A stretch of DNA of 64,000 nt, from NCBI RefSeq assembly GCF_000430545.1, contig NZ_KE387164.1:156807-220806 (forward strand). Direction: 5' to 3'. This document shows positions 52,639 to 61,727 of the stretch, in pieces. A program made the position numbers and the translations under genes. Below the pieces are notes generated by a model that was not told the DNA's origin, searched no databases, and saw only the letters and a program-made list of their open reading frames with translations. Origin of the DNA: Tenacibaculum ovolyticum DSM 18103 (GTDB lineage: Bacteria > Bacteroidota > Bacteroidia > Flavobacteriales > Flavobacteriaceae). Within the stretch, counting starts at the first letter, position 1; each line of letters opens with the position of its first letter.

Positions 52639-54888
52639 TTATACGTTTTTACTACTTATGTGAAATTCTTCATAAGTTTCTAATAAGCTCATAAGAGCAG
52701 AAACTAAATCTTGAGTTTCAAGTAAAACACTAAAGTATAATGTTGTATTCTTAGGACTTGTTTCATCTGTTCTAATACGAGCTACTTGCTTTTCTATAGA
52801 ATCAGAAACATCTTTTAATAACTCTTTCTTTTCATTAATAATGTGTGTTAAATTATTAAAAGTTCTATTCTCGAAAGTAGCACTAATATCATCTAACAAT
52901 TTAGAAAGTGTATTATCAATATGTTTTAAGTCTTTTAACTGACCTTTCTTTAAATTCTTATGATTGTTATTTACGTGTTTAAAACTTGCTCTAGAAATGT
53001 AACTAATAGATTGTGCAACGTCTTGTAAATAACCTAAAACTAAAATGTAAAATCTACTAGCTTGTACTGAAGTATCATCTAATGATTTAATAAAGTAGAA
53101 TACTCCATCTTTTAAACCATCAATTTCATCATTTAATTTACCAACGTGTTTATCTGTTTTACGTAGTTTATTTAAATCGTGATTCGCTAAATCATTAACA
53201 ACACTAGTATATAACTTGTTAACGCGAGTTGCTACTTCAGCAATATGATCGGCACTTTCTTCAATTACCCCATTTATAGTAATTAATTCAGCTCTTTCAA
53301 AATGCATTTGTTTTTTAACTTCTTTCGATTTTCTTCTGTGTATTAATGTATTTCTTCCTATTAAAAGAGCTACTACTAATAATAAAACAGGAATCATAAC
53401 CGTACTAAAGCTAATTAAATAAGCTACTACTGCTGCTGCTAAAAATGCAGTTAAAGCGGTTAAAAACCATCCACCAATAACATTAATTACACCAGCTACT
53501 CTATAAACTGCACTTTCACGACCCCAAGCTCTATCGGCTAAAGAAGTACCCATCGCAACCATAAAAGTTACATAAGTTGTAGATAATGGTAGTTTCATAG
53601 ATGTTGCAATTGATATTAAAATACCAGCAACAATTAAGTTTACAGCTGCTCTTACTAAATCAAAAGCAGGCATTTCATAAGTTTTGTCTTTAGGTAATTC
53701 AATTACTGGTTTTTGAAATTTAGAATCTACAAAAGCTAATGTTTTTGCAGGGAAAACTTTACTAATACCAACATTAACAGCCATTGCAGCTCTTACAACA
53801 ATTCTAGATAATGGATTTGGTTGAAATTTTTCATGCCCTTCTCCTTGTCTAGATAAATCAATACCAGTTTTAATTACGTTTTGAGCTTTACTAGAAGTCC
53901 ATAAAGTAATAACCATAATAGCACCCGCTAATAAAAGTAAATAAACATTTGAAGGTACTTTCTTAGCTAAGATTCCCATAGAGAAAGCATCTGCTGAAAC
54001 TCCAGAAACACTCCAAGCTTCATACGAATTCCACGCTGCAATTGGTACACCAACAAAGTTTACCAAATCGTTACCAGAAAAAGCCATTGCTAAAGAGAAT
54101 GTTCCTACTCCAATAATTAATTTTAAAACATTTACTTTAAAGAAGCTAATTAATGCCTGAGAAATTAAACTCCAAACAACAAAACTTCCCGCAATAATTA
54201 ATAATGTATTTCCTTCAATTAAGTGCTTAATATCTTTATAAAAAGGAGTTCCTTTCATTCCTTTTATAATAATAAAATAAGTAATTGCAGTAATTGCAAA
54301 ACCACCAAATAAAGCATTGATATATGTGGCTCTTTTCTCGAAATTGAAAGAATATATTAATCTAGATACAAACTGAACAATAGCACCTACAGAAAAGGCA
54401 ACTACAACAGAGAGTAGTATTCCGTTTATAATTTGAATTGCTTTTTTATGATTGATATAATTCCAGATATCTGAAATTGATTGCGTATCACTAGAAGAAA
54501 TTTTAATTAAAGAGATACATACAGCAGCTCCTAATAATTCGAATACAATAGATACGGTAGTTGAAGTAGGCATACCTAATGAATTAAAGATATCTAATAA
54601 TAAAATATCGGTAATCATCACTGCCATAAATATGAACATAATGTCTTGAAACATAAACATATTCGGGTTAAAAATACCCTTTCTAGCTACTTCCATCATA
54701 CCACTAGATGTAACGGCTCCGAAGAACACACCTACACTAGCAATTATCATAATGTTTCTAACCTTAATAGCTTTAGAACCAATTGCTGAATTTAAGAAAT
54801 TAACAGCATCGTTACTAACACCTACAACTAAGTCTACAACAGCTAAAATAGCTAAAGCGACAAGCATTAAAATATATGGATCTCCCAT
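52639..54888 (-). CDS. PiT-family phosphate transporter fused to a PhoU-like domain
   Basis: The 749-residue protein starts with a PiT transporter of about 12 helices (residues 1-510), with signature segments VGVSNDAVNFLNSAIGSKA and FSGNDLVNFVGVPIAAW and the PTSTTVS/PLSTTYV pairs. Residues about 530-749 form a soluble all-helical PhoU-like domain, which in related proteins regulates phosphate flux. This long form is typical of Bacteroidota. It is preceded by a phosphate-selective porin gene on the same strand (79-base gap), and its own -7 box lies at 54911. The two together form an outer- and inner-membrane phosphate route. Confidence 0.92.
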   Translation of the reverse strand: MGDPYILMLVALAILAVVDLVVGVSNDAVNFLNSAIGSKAIKVRNIMIIASVGVFFGAVTSSGMMEVARKGIFNPNMFMFQDIMFIFMAVMITDILLLDIFNSLGMPTSTTVSIVFELLGAAVCISLIKISSSDTQSISDIWNYINHKKAIQIINGILLSVVVAFSVGAIVQFVSRLIYSFNFEKRATYINALFGGFAITAITYFIIIKGMKGTPFYKDIKHLIEGNTLLIIAGSFVVWSLISQALISFFKVNVLKLIIGVGTFSLAMAFSGNDLVNFVGVPIAAWNSYEAWSVSGVSADAFSMGILAKKVPSNVYLLLLAGAIMVITLWTSSKAQNVIKTGIDLSRQGEGHEKFQPNPLSRIVVRAAMAVNVGISKVFPAKTLAFVDSKFQKPVIELPKDKTYEMPAFDLVRAAVNLIVAGILISIATSMKLPLSTTYVTFMVAMGTSLADRAWGRESAVYRVAGVINVIGGWFLTALTAFLAAAVVAYLISFSTVMIPVLLLVVALLIGRNTLIHRRKSKEVKKQMHFERAELITINGVIEESADHIAEVATRVNKLYTSVVNDLANHDLNKLRKTDKHVGKLNDEIDGLKDGVFYFIKSLDDTSVQASRFYILVLGYLQDVAQSISYISRASFKHVNNNHKNLKKGQLKDLKHIDNTLSKLLDDISATFENRTFNNLTHIINEKKELLKDVSDSIEKQVARIRTDETSPKNTTLYFSVLLETQDLVSALMSLLETYEEFHISSKNV

Positions 54889-54910
54889 TTTTACTTTTTT
54901 TGTTTTTTTA

Positions 54911-54918
54911 CAAATCTA
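54911..54918 (-). promoter_or_regulatory. -7 promoter box of the PiT-PhoU gene
   Basis: TAGATTTG on the minus strand fits TAnnTTTG and leaves a 22-base leader to the ATG at 54888, so the transporter can be transcribed independently of the porin. Confidence 0.5.
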
Positions 54919-54967
54919 CAAACACTAGCATTGTGTGTATGTTAGGTTTATGTTATGTTATTGTTTC

Positions 54968-56170
54968 TTAAAAATGAATATCTACTTGTAAGCGGCACAT
55001 TAACTGGTTTGTTTTATCAGCTAAATCTAAATAACTCACATCGGTTTGTACTTTTAATTTATGTCCTGCAATGTATTTTGATACACCTAATGTATATTGG
55101 TCTTCTGTTCCTTTTCCTGTTATAATTTCATCTAAGTTAATGTTTGTATAACGACCAGAAAGTTCCCAGTTTTTTGAAAATAAGTAACCAGTTTGTAAGT
55201 TTAATCCGCTACCTACCTGTACGATGTCTCCAGTAGCAGTACCATCTGAATTTTTAGCAATAGGATCTTTAGCATCTCTGTATGCATATTCTCCCATAAA
55301 AGAGAACCCTTTGTATTTAAACATAGCATCAACAAAAAATGTAGAAATGTTTGTTTGGTAAAAGCCAACATCGTTTTTCATGTAAGAACCTTGGTTACTT
55401 CTATTTTTAACAGCATTGTTATTAAAATCATAACTAGTAGCAATAGCTAATTTTGGAGATGTTTCTCTTTTTAAATCACTCCCCTTATAATCCCCTTTAC
55501 TTTTAAATTTACCAAAAGGTAAAAATTCTAAATGAGCTGTGTATTGGTGCCCTCCAAGATTTCCTGTAGTAACATTTCGTCCTTCACCTTGTGCAATTGA
55601 TAAAGCTTCACGTACAATAAAGTTATCAGATATATTAAAATGATGTCTTAATTGAATTCCCATATCTCTATCAATATTAAATCGTTTGTTTAATAAAGAA
55701 CGATCTACCATTTGAAGATTAGCTGAAGAAACTACACGTTCTCTGTTTCCTGGTAATTTTGTTTGCCCCATCCACAATTCGAAATTTTCATAAAAATTCC
55801 ATTTTAAAACGGCATCTAAAATATATCTAGGCGCGTTATTTGTGAATTCTGAAGCACCACCAATATCTCTATTAGTTAGTCCTAACTCCATTTTATATTT
55901 TAATTTTGGAGAAAAAGCAAAACCATTAAATTTTAATCTTGCTCTTCTTACTAAGAAAGAAGAAGAAGGATTTGATAATCCGTCAGCATTAGAGTCCCAT
56001 TGTGCAATTGTTAAGAATTGCATTCTTGCTCCAATTTTCATAGACCAAGTACTATCTTTCCCTATTAGATTAAATAACCCTTTTCCAAATTTAGGGGCGT
56101 CTGTTTGTTGTGCATGTGCATACGATAACACAAACATACTTACACAAGTAAGTGCTGTTTTAAAATTCAT
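54968..56170 (-). CDS. Phosphate-selective porin (OprO/OprP-like)
   Basis: The 400-residue protein has a signal peptide (about 1-20, cleaved after AHA) and a porin barrel with FLVRRARLKFNGFAFSPKLKYKM near residue 70, the hallmark of the porin O/P family, and a closing strand CRLQVDIHF. It lies directly upstream of the PiT transporter. Family members pass phosphate or polyphosphate. Anion preference here is inferred from family and neighbour. Confidence 0.92.
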   Translation of the reverse strand: MNFKTALTCVSMFVLSYAHAQQTDAPKFGKGLFNLIGKDSTWSMKIGARMQFLTIAQWDSNADGLSNPSSSFLVRRARLKFNGFAFSPKLKYKMELGLTNRDIGGASEFTNNAPRYILDAVLKWNFYENFELWMGQTKLPGNRERVVSSANLQMVDRSLLNKRFNIDRDMGIQLRHHFNISDNFIVREALSIAQGEGRNVTTGNLGGHQYTAHLEFLPFGKFKSKGDYKGSDLKRETSPKLAIATSYDFNNNAVKNRSNQGSYMKNDVGFYQTNISTFFVDAMFKYKGFSFMGEYAYRDAKDPIAKNSDGTATGDIVQVGSGLNLQTGYLFSKNWELSGRYTNINLDEIITGKGTEDQYTLGVSKYIAGHKLKVQTDVSYLDLADKTNQLMCRLQVDIHF

Positions 56171-56242
56171 TAGTGTTGTTTATTAGTTTTTGTCGCTGCA
56201 AATAACTAATACTAATGTTAATTTATTGTTAATAGGGTATTA

Positions 56243-56273
56243 AATAAAAAAACTGCCTTGGCCAAAGGCAGTT
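56243..56273 (-). terminator. Terminator of the phosphoesterase gene
   Basis: A 9-bp stem (AACTGCCTT arms, 56251-56259 with 56265-56273) and a GGCCA loop are followed on the minus strand by a run of Ts. It lies 140 bases past the phosphoesterase stop and before the porin gene start. Confidence 0.65.
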
Positions 56274-56415
56274 AGCCTGATAAAAAAGTCGACAAAAACT
56301 AATATTTACCTAACGACTCTTTCTTAAATTAAGATTTTTCAAAATTAATGGTTCATTTTTACCTTAATATTAAGGGTAATTTAAGAAACTGTTATCTATT
56401 GGAGGAAGTGAAAAA

Positions 56416-57303
56416 TTAATTTATATATTCTGAAATATTGTTAGAAGTTTCTAAAATGGTTCTTTTAATCTGCATAGTACCATTTTCGTTGGTAATTACA
56501 TGCCATTTAATAAGACTAATTTGATTGTTTTCTATTTCAAGACCTGTTATACACCGAGGATGCACACAGCTACCATCATTAAAATGCGGGAGTTCATTTG
56601 GGGCAGGAAAACGTGGGCGGTGTGTATGACCAGTAATAATCATTTGATTATTGTTTTTTTTAATCCATTCTTCAAGACGGCTTTCAACTTTTATGTGCCC
56701 TTTAAAATTTTGAGCAGGACTTGTAGGGTCTTTTATACCTACTAATTGTAATGGTCTCCATAAAATTTGAACTAAAAATCTACTTAATTTCCAAAATGTA
56801 TAATTAAACCAATCTGCTTGATGACCGTGTAATAGAAAAATAGACCTTCCATTTTTTTGTTCCAATTTAATAGCTTCAGAAAAAGAAACATTTATCATTA
56901 ATTCTTTTTCTTTACCGTCGGTAACATCATAATAATAGTGTAAGTTTTTTTTTACTTTTTTTGGATTTTTATAATCCATATCATGATTTCCCCAAATTAA
57001 ATGGAGCCGATTTTTTTCATGAAATTTTTTTAAAAGTAAAAAAACATCCTTATTTGCATTAAAAATATTTACAAATTTATTTTCCCAGAGTTCATCGCCA
57101 TCACCCAATTCAATATAAGTAAAATCTTTTTGTAAATATTGAGATAAGGCGTGATGAAATATTTTTCTGTTATGAGAAAAATCATCAGCAAAACTATTAT
57201 CACCTCTATGACAATCTGAAAATAGAATGTATTTAGATTCCTTAGATAATTCTAACTTTTTGGCATTTAAAAAGGCTCGTGTTATTCGACTGTTAGATGG
57301 CAT
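56416..57303 (-). CDS. Metallophosphoesterase, UDP-2,3-diacylglucosamine diphosphatase-like
   Basis: The 295-residue protein has the calcineurin-type metal-binding set: FSDCHRGD (D and H), ELGDGDELWE, WGNHDMD, HGHQAD and TGHTHRP. This order and spacing match LpxH/LpxI-like UDP-2,3-diacylglucosamine diphosphatases of lipid A synthesis, but the family also contains phosphoesterases of other specificity, so the substrate is uncertain. No membrane segment or signal. Single-gene unit. Confidence 0.82.
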   Translation of the reverse strand: MPSNSRITRAFLNAKKLELSKESKYILFSDCHRGDNSFADDFSHNRKIFHHALSQYLQKDFTYIELGDGDELWENKFVNIFNANKDVFLLLKKFHEKNRLHLIWGNHDMDYKNPKKVKKNLHYYYDVTDGKEKELMINVSFSEAIKLEQKNGRSIFLLHGHQADWFNYTFWKLSRFLVQILWRPLQLVGIKDPTSPAQNFKGHIKVESRLEEWIKKNNNQMIITGHTHRPRFPAPNELPHFNDGSCVHPRCITGLEIENNQISLIKWHVITNENGTMQIKRTILETSNNISEYIN

Positions 57304-57588
57304 TTGCTCTTATAAATATTTAAAATATAAATATGCGTATTTTTTTCTAAACACTTAATAAGGTGTAAAAAAAATATTTTAAGATGTAATTAATAATTCT
57401 TTGCATTAAAAAGTCATGATCTCACTAAGTTTAATGGTAAAGATGAAAAGATTGCATTTTAAATTAGTTGTTAGTTTTTAATTTGCTTGTATTTAATCAT
57501 TCATTTTAAGTAACTTACGCTTTGTAATATGCGTAAGCCACTATTGCAAAATATTTTAATAAAAATTAATTTTATAACCCTTCAAAAA
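57304..57588. other. Intergenic region upstream of the M28 peptidase
   Basis: This 285-base AT-rich divergent gap separates the phosphoesterase and peptidase starts. A near-promoter TACGCTTTG (57517-57525) has one base too many in its centre. I see no coding frame, repeat or clear operator. Confidence 0.5.
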
Positions 57589-59667
57589 ATGAAAAAAAAG
57601 TATTTACTAATTTCGTTATTATTCTTGTGTACCATTGTATCAAGTGTTTTTAGTCAAGAAAAAATGTTTTATGCTACACTCGAAACTGCAGACGCTTTAA
57701 GTTTAAAAGCAAAAGCATCAAAAGAAATCAATATTATTTCCTCCTTAAATGGTTTTAGTGCAGTAAAGTTAAGTAATAAAGCTGCTGAAAAACTACATCA
57801 CATGGTCTTAACACATGGGCCAGGTTTTATTTATGAAGCATCAGAAAAAGATGCACTTAATACACTTAAAAAATTACAAAGTAGAAAAGGCTCTCAAAAA
57901 AGAGCTAGTTATAGTATTTCCGAAGATCAATTAGTTAATCAAGGTATTAATTTGGTTAATAACACAAATATAGCAAACCATATTAAGGAGCTTGAAAATT
58001 ATGGAACTAGGTATCATACTACTCAAAAAGCAAGACAATCTGTTCTTGATTTAAAACAAAAATGGGAAAGTATGAAAGGAAGTAGAACAGATGTTTCTGT
58101 TAGAATAGTTGAGCATAATAGTACTTCAATGCCATCTGTTATAATGACTATTCAAGGAAGTGAAACACCTAATGAATACGTTATAATTGGTGGGCATATA
58201 GATTCTGTAAGTCCCGAGCGTGAAACAAATGCTCCAGGAGCCGATGATAATGCATCAGGAATAGCGACTATTACTGAAGTTGCAAGAGTGCTTTTTGAAA
58301 TGAATTATAAACCTCAAAAAACCATTGAGTTTATGGCTTATGCTGCAGAAGAAGTTGGGTTAAGAGGGTCTAAAGAAATTGCTCAAGATTATAAAAATAG
58401 AAATATAAACGTTTTATCTTATTTACAGTTTGATATGACCAATTATAAAGGTTCACCTAAAGATGTTTATATTTCTGATGATAGTTATAATAGTAGTGCG
58501 TTAAATGGTTTTTTAGCTCAGTTAATGGATCATTATAATTCTTCAGGAACAAATAAATTCACCTATGATTATACGCGATGTAATTACGGATGTTCAGATC
58601 ACTATAGTTGGGCGCAACAGGGATATGACGCGGCTTTTCCTTTTGAAGCTTCTTTCAATGACTCTAATCCATATATTCATACCGTAAATGATACTTTTAA
58701 CCGATCTGTTACTGCTAACGCAACACATGCTGCTAAGTTTGCTAAATTAGGAATTGAATATTTAATTGAGGTAGCAAAAAAAGAGGGAGCTGTTACTCCT
58801 GTTCCTGTTGTTTATTGTGATTTAAAGGGAGGAAATGTTAATGATGAATATATTCAAAATGTTACACTAGGTACAATTAATAATAATTCAGGAACAGTGA
58901 ATGGGTATCAAGATTTTACTAATTTATCTACCAGTTTAAACAAAGGAGCTTCTTATACATTAACGATAACACCAAAATGGACAGGTACTAAATATAATGA
59001 GGGATATGCTGTTTGGATAGATTATAATCAAGATTCTGATTTTAATGATGCAGGAGAACAAGTTTGGACGAAAACTCCTTCGAAAACAAGTCCTGTAAGT
59101 GCTTCTTTTGTTGTTCCTGCAACTTCAAAATTAGGAAAAACAAGAATGAGAGTTGCTATGAGTTATAATGCTGTTCCTACTTCTTGTGGTACTTTTGATT
59201 ATGGTGAAGTTGAGGATTATTCTGTGATTATAGCAGAAGGAAGTACAGCTGGTATTTGTGATGGTGTAGCAGCATATGATGCTTCTAAGAATTACCAAGC
59301 AGGTGAAAAAGTTGTGTATTCTAATTCTTTATATGAAAGAACAAATACTGGCTGGAATAAAATAGGAAGTTGTACTAGTGCTAATTTGTCTAAGAATAAT
59401 TTTACCAAAAAATTGGTAAATGATAAAAACGTACTATTTTCTAATCCTAATCCTGTGGTAGGAGATAAGTTTACGGTTAAAGTTTATAATGAATTGTGGC
59501 AGCATAGAAATATTTATATTTATAATGTGAACGGAAGTTTAGTAAAAGAAGTAAAAATGTCTTCTGATACAAACAATATTGATGTTTCTAATATAAAAAC
59601 AGGTGTTTATTTTATTACATTAGAAAAAACAGGAAAAAAATATACTCAGCAGTTTATTAAAGAGTAA
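57589..59667 (+). CDS. Secreted M28 family zinc peptidase with GEVED and T9SS sorting domains
   Basis: The 692-residue protein has a signal peptide (about 1-22), an inhibitor-like pro-region, and an M28 aminopeptidase domain with its zinc ligands (GGHIDS, GADDNASG, AAEEVGL, FDMTN and SDHYSW with a later HTVND). A GEVED beta-sandwich follows (NGYQDFTN to FDYGEVEDYSV), then a short chitin-binding-like module (AYDASKNYQAGEKVVY with a following Trp), and a type A T9SS C-terminal domain (NPVVGDKF to QQFIKE). It should leave the cell through SprA and lose its sorting domain at the surface. The ATG at 57589 is chosen because the signal peptide begins there. Confidence 0.92.
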   Translation: MKKKYLLISLLFLCTIVSSVFSQEKMFYATLETADALSLKAKASKEINIISSLNGFSAVKLSNKAAEKLHHMVLTHGPGFIYEASEKDALNTLKKLQSRKGSQKRASYSISEDQLVNQGINLVNNTNIANHIKELENYGTRYHTTQKARQSVLDLKQKWESMKGSRTDVSVRIVEHNSTSMPSVIMTIQGSETPNEYVIIGGHIDSVSPERETNAPGADDNASGIATITEVARVLFEMNYKPQKTIEFMAYAAEEVGLRGSKEIAQDYKNRNINVLSYLQFDMTNYKGSPKDVYISDDSYNSSALNGFLAQLMDHYNSSGTNKFTYDYTRCNYGCSDHYSWAQQGYDAAFPFEASFNDSNPYIHTVNDTFNRSVTANATHAAKFAKLGIEYLIEVAKKEGAVTPVPVVYCDLKGGNVNDEYIQNVTLGTINNNSGTVNGYQDFTNLSTSLNKGASYTLTITPKWTGTKYNEGYAVWIDYNQDSDFNDAGEQVWTKTPSKTSPVSASFVVPATSKLGKTRMRVAMSYNAVPTSCGTFDYGEVEDYSVIIAEGSTAGICDGVAAYDASKNYQAGEKVVYSNSLYERTNTGWNKIGSCTSANLSKNNFTKKLVNDKNVLFSNPNPVVGDKFTVKVYNELWQHRNIYIYNVNGSLVKEVKMSSDTNNIDVSNIKTGVYFITLEKTGKKYTQQFIKE

Positions 59668-59702
59668 TGCCAGTTATTCTAAATTATAAATAGTTTAAAA
59701 TA

Positions 59703-59735
59703 AAACCCCAAGCTTTAAAAGCTTGGGGTTTGTTT
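59703..59735. terminator. Bidirectional terminator between convergent genes
   Basis: AAACCCCAAGC pairs with GCTTGGGGTTT around an A/T loop, with a T-rich tail. It lies 35 bases past the peptidase stop and just past the DUF5689 gene on the other strand. Confidence 0.85.
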
Positions 59736-59746
59736 TGTTAAAGAAA

Positions 59747-61717
59747 TTATTTTTTACCAACAGAAGAGAAATCGTCTTTATCTTTTACTTCCCATTCAGA
59801 ATTTGAAGCGTTTGTGCCAGCACTTGCAGCCCAGTTTTTAGTACCCTTAGTAATTGTGGTTTTTCTAATTAAAGTATGGTCTTTGGTGGCGTTTTCGGTA
59901 TCTGCAATTCTCCAACCAACCCCTGGGTCTTCACCTATTTTTCCGATAACATCTATTATTACGTCGTTTTTTAGAAGTGCAATAGCATCATCACCGTTAA
60001 AAATAGTTACAGACGATGAAAGATCTCCTTCATTTTTAATATGATTATTTGCGCTAGAATTATAGATAACGATTACTTCTCCGTTTGTTAAATATGTATT
60101 GGTTAAGGTATTTAATTCTAGTTCTCTAGTAGCTGCTGAAGAACCGTTACGGTATAATTGTAATTTATAGTTAGCTAAGTTTATAGTAGTACCAGTGCCG
60201 TTATAAATTTCAATATATTTATTATTACTAGACCCTTCCGCATATTCTGAGAAATATAAATCTGTATTAGATTCCGAGCCACCTCCAGTAGAGGTACAGG
60301 TATAAGTTTCTGTAAAATTTATATCTGTTTCATTTCTAATGTGTATTTGAACTCCGTTAAAATTAGTCATAACTCCTGTAATAAGTCCCTTTTTGTTACT
60401 TACTAGGTTGTTAGCAAACAAAGCATCTGTTTTTACTGAAAGAAGTTTTAATTCGTTAGTGCAATCATAAGTTAATATGTTTTCTGAGGTGTAATTTTTT
60501 GTTAAGTCTTTAAATTGAACGTTCTCAATTTTAACTAATTTACTTTCATAATTTCCTGATAATGCTTGTTCAATTGTTATTAATTCGGGAACAGGTAAGG
60601 TGCCAGTTGCTTTATTTATAATATTTGAAGAAGCTAGATTTAATTGCAGCACCCCATTATTTTTAGTTAAATTTAATCCGCCTACAGCAATTTCTATTGC
60701 ATCACCTAGGTTTAAATTATGAGCATCACTAAAGGATAAAGAAATTCCAGCTGTTTCATCTTGAGCAAAAGCCTCTTTATTGGTTATGTTTTTTTTACTA
60801 AGGTCAGAGGTAATAATAATCTTTATTTTTGAGTTTTGAGAGATTTTTGTTTCAACTCCCGTAAATAAGGATTTTATATCAGCGAGAGAAGCTTCAGTAG
60901 GATTATTAAAACAACCATATTCTTCATTAAAATCAATATCATTCGTATTTCTAATAGTTAAATATTTTTTATCATCGAGCATATTAAAAACACCAGTAAT
61001 ACTTCCTTTCTTATCTGGAATAAATAATGATTTAAAAGATGTGAAAATGCTATTTGTCAGCGTTAATTTTTCGGAAGTATTACATGAAATAATCGACCTG
61101 TTAATCACATATTCTGAGCTACTGTTTGGAGTTGCATATTGTAATCCTTTTATTTCAGATTGAACATTGTTTATTTTAATAAGTGTATTTGTGTGCTTTT
61201 CATTTAATTCTGAAATATCCAAGAGTGTTGGTATTATGTCACTAATTTCAGAAGATCTATCTATAAAATAAACATAGTCATTTACACTTATTCTATCTAC
61301 TCCGTTTCCAAAAGTATTTTTACTTCCTATTTGATAATTACCTTGAGTTTTATTTAAAAATAATCCTTTTAAGTTGATGAAAATTTTTCTACCGATAGCA
61401 TATCTAGCACTTAAATTTGTGTCATTTATTTTTATTTCAACACCAATCGTTGGACTTGTGGGGGTATCTTGAATAAAAATTGATTTATAAAAATTACCAC
61501 CCTTATCACTTGAAACTACATATCCAGAAGTTGTAATTTCTTCCTCGAATGCTACAAGATTTCCCTGGTATAAATTAGCAATGTCATTTAATGATGTTAG
61601 ATTCACATATTCTTTGTTTTCCTCTAAAGTAGGAATTGAGAAATCTTCATTATTTATGCAAGAGCAAAGAATAATAAAAAATAGTCCAATGTATTTAAAA
61701 ATGTTTTTTGTTTTCAT
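59747..61717 (-). CDS. DUF5689 lipoprotein with C-terminal lamin-tail domain
   Basis: The 656-residue lipoprotein (ILCSC, Cys20) contains two DUF5689 units (about 38-270 and about 275-475), both with ISGVV-like OB-fold patterns and endings like YLTIRNTNDIDF and QIHIRNETDINF. A lamin-tail domain follows (about 485-620: LYFSEYAEGSSNNKYIEIYN, GDDAIALLKN). Lamin-tail domains often accompany secreted nucleases in Bacteroidota. No nuclease motif is in this protein. It follows a TonB receptor gene by 10 bases, so the pair probably binds and imports one extracellular substrate, perhaps nucleic acid or a phosphate ester; this is inference. Confidence 0.85.
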   Translation of the reverse strand: MKTKNIFKYIGLFFIILCSCINNEDFSIPTLEENKEYVNLTSLNDIANLYQGNLVAFEEEITTSGYVVSSDKGGNFYKSIFIQDTPTSPTIGVEIKINDTNLSARYAIGRKIFINLKGLFLNKTQGNYQIGSKNTFGNGVDRISVNDYVYFIDRSSEISDIIPTLLDISELNEKHTNTLIKINNVQSEIKGLQYATPNSSSEYVINRSIISCNTSEKLTLTNSIFTSFKSLFIPDKKGSITGVFNMLDDKKYLTIRNTNDIDFNEEYGCFNNPTEASLADIKSLFTGVETKISQNSKIKIIITSDLSKKNITNKEAFAQDETAGISLSFSDAHNLNLGDAIEIAVGGLNLTKNNGVLQLNLASSNIINKATGTLPVPELITIEQALSGNYESKLVKIENVQFKDLTKNYTSENILTYDCTNELKLLSVKTDALFANNLVSNKKGLITGVMTNFNGVQIHIRNETDINFTETYTCTSTGGGSESNTDLYFSEYAEGSSNNKYIEIYNGTGTTINLANYKLQLYRNGSSAATRELELNTLTNTYLTNGEVIVIYNSSANNHIKNEGDLSSSVTIFNGDDAIALLKNDVIIDVIGKIGEDPGVGWRIADTENATKDHTLIRKTTITKGTKNWAASAGTNASNSEWEVKDKDDFSSVGKK

Positions 61718-61727
61718 GCTGTTTTTT

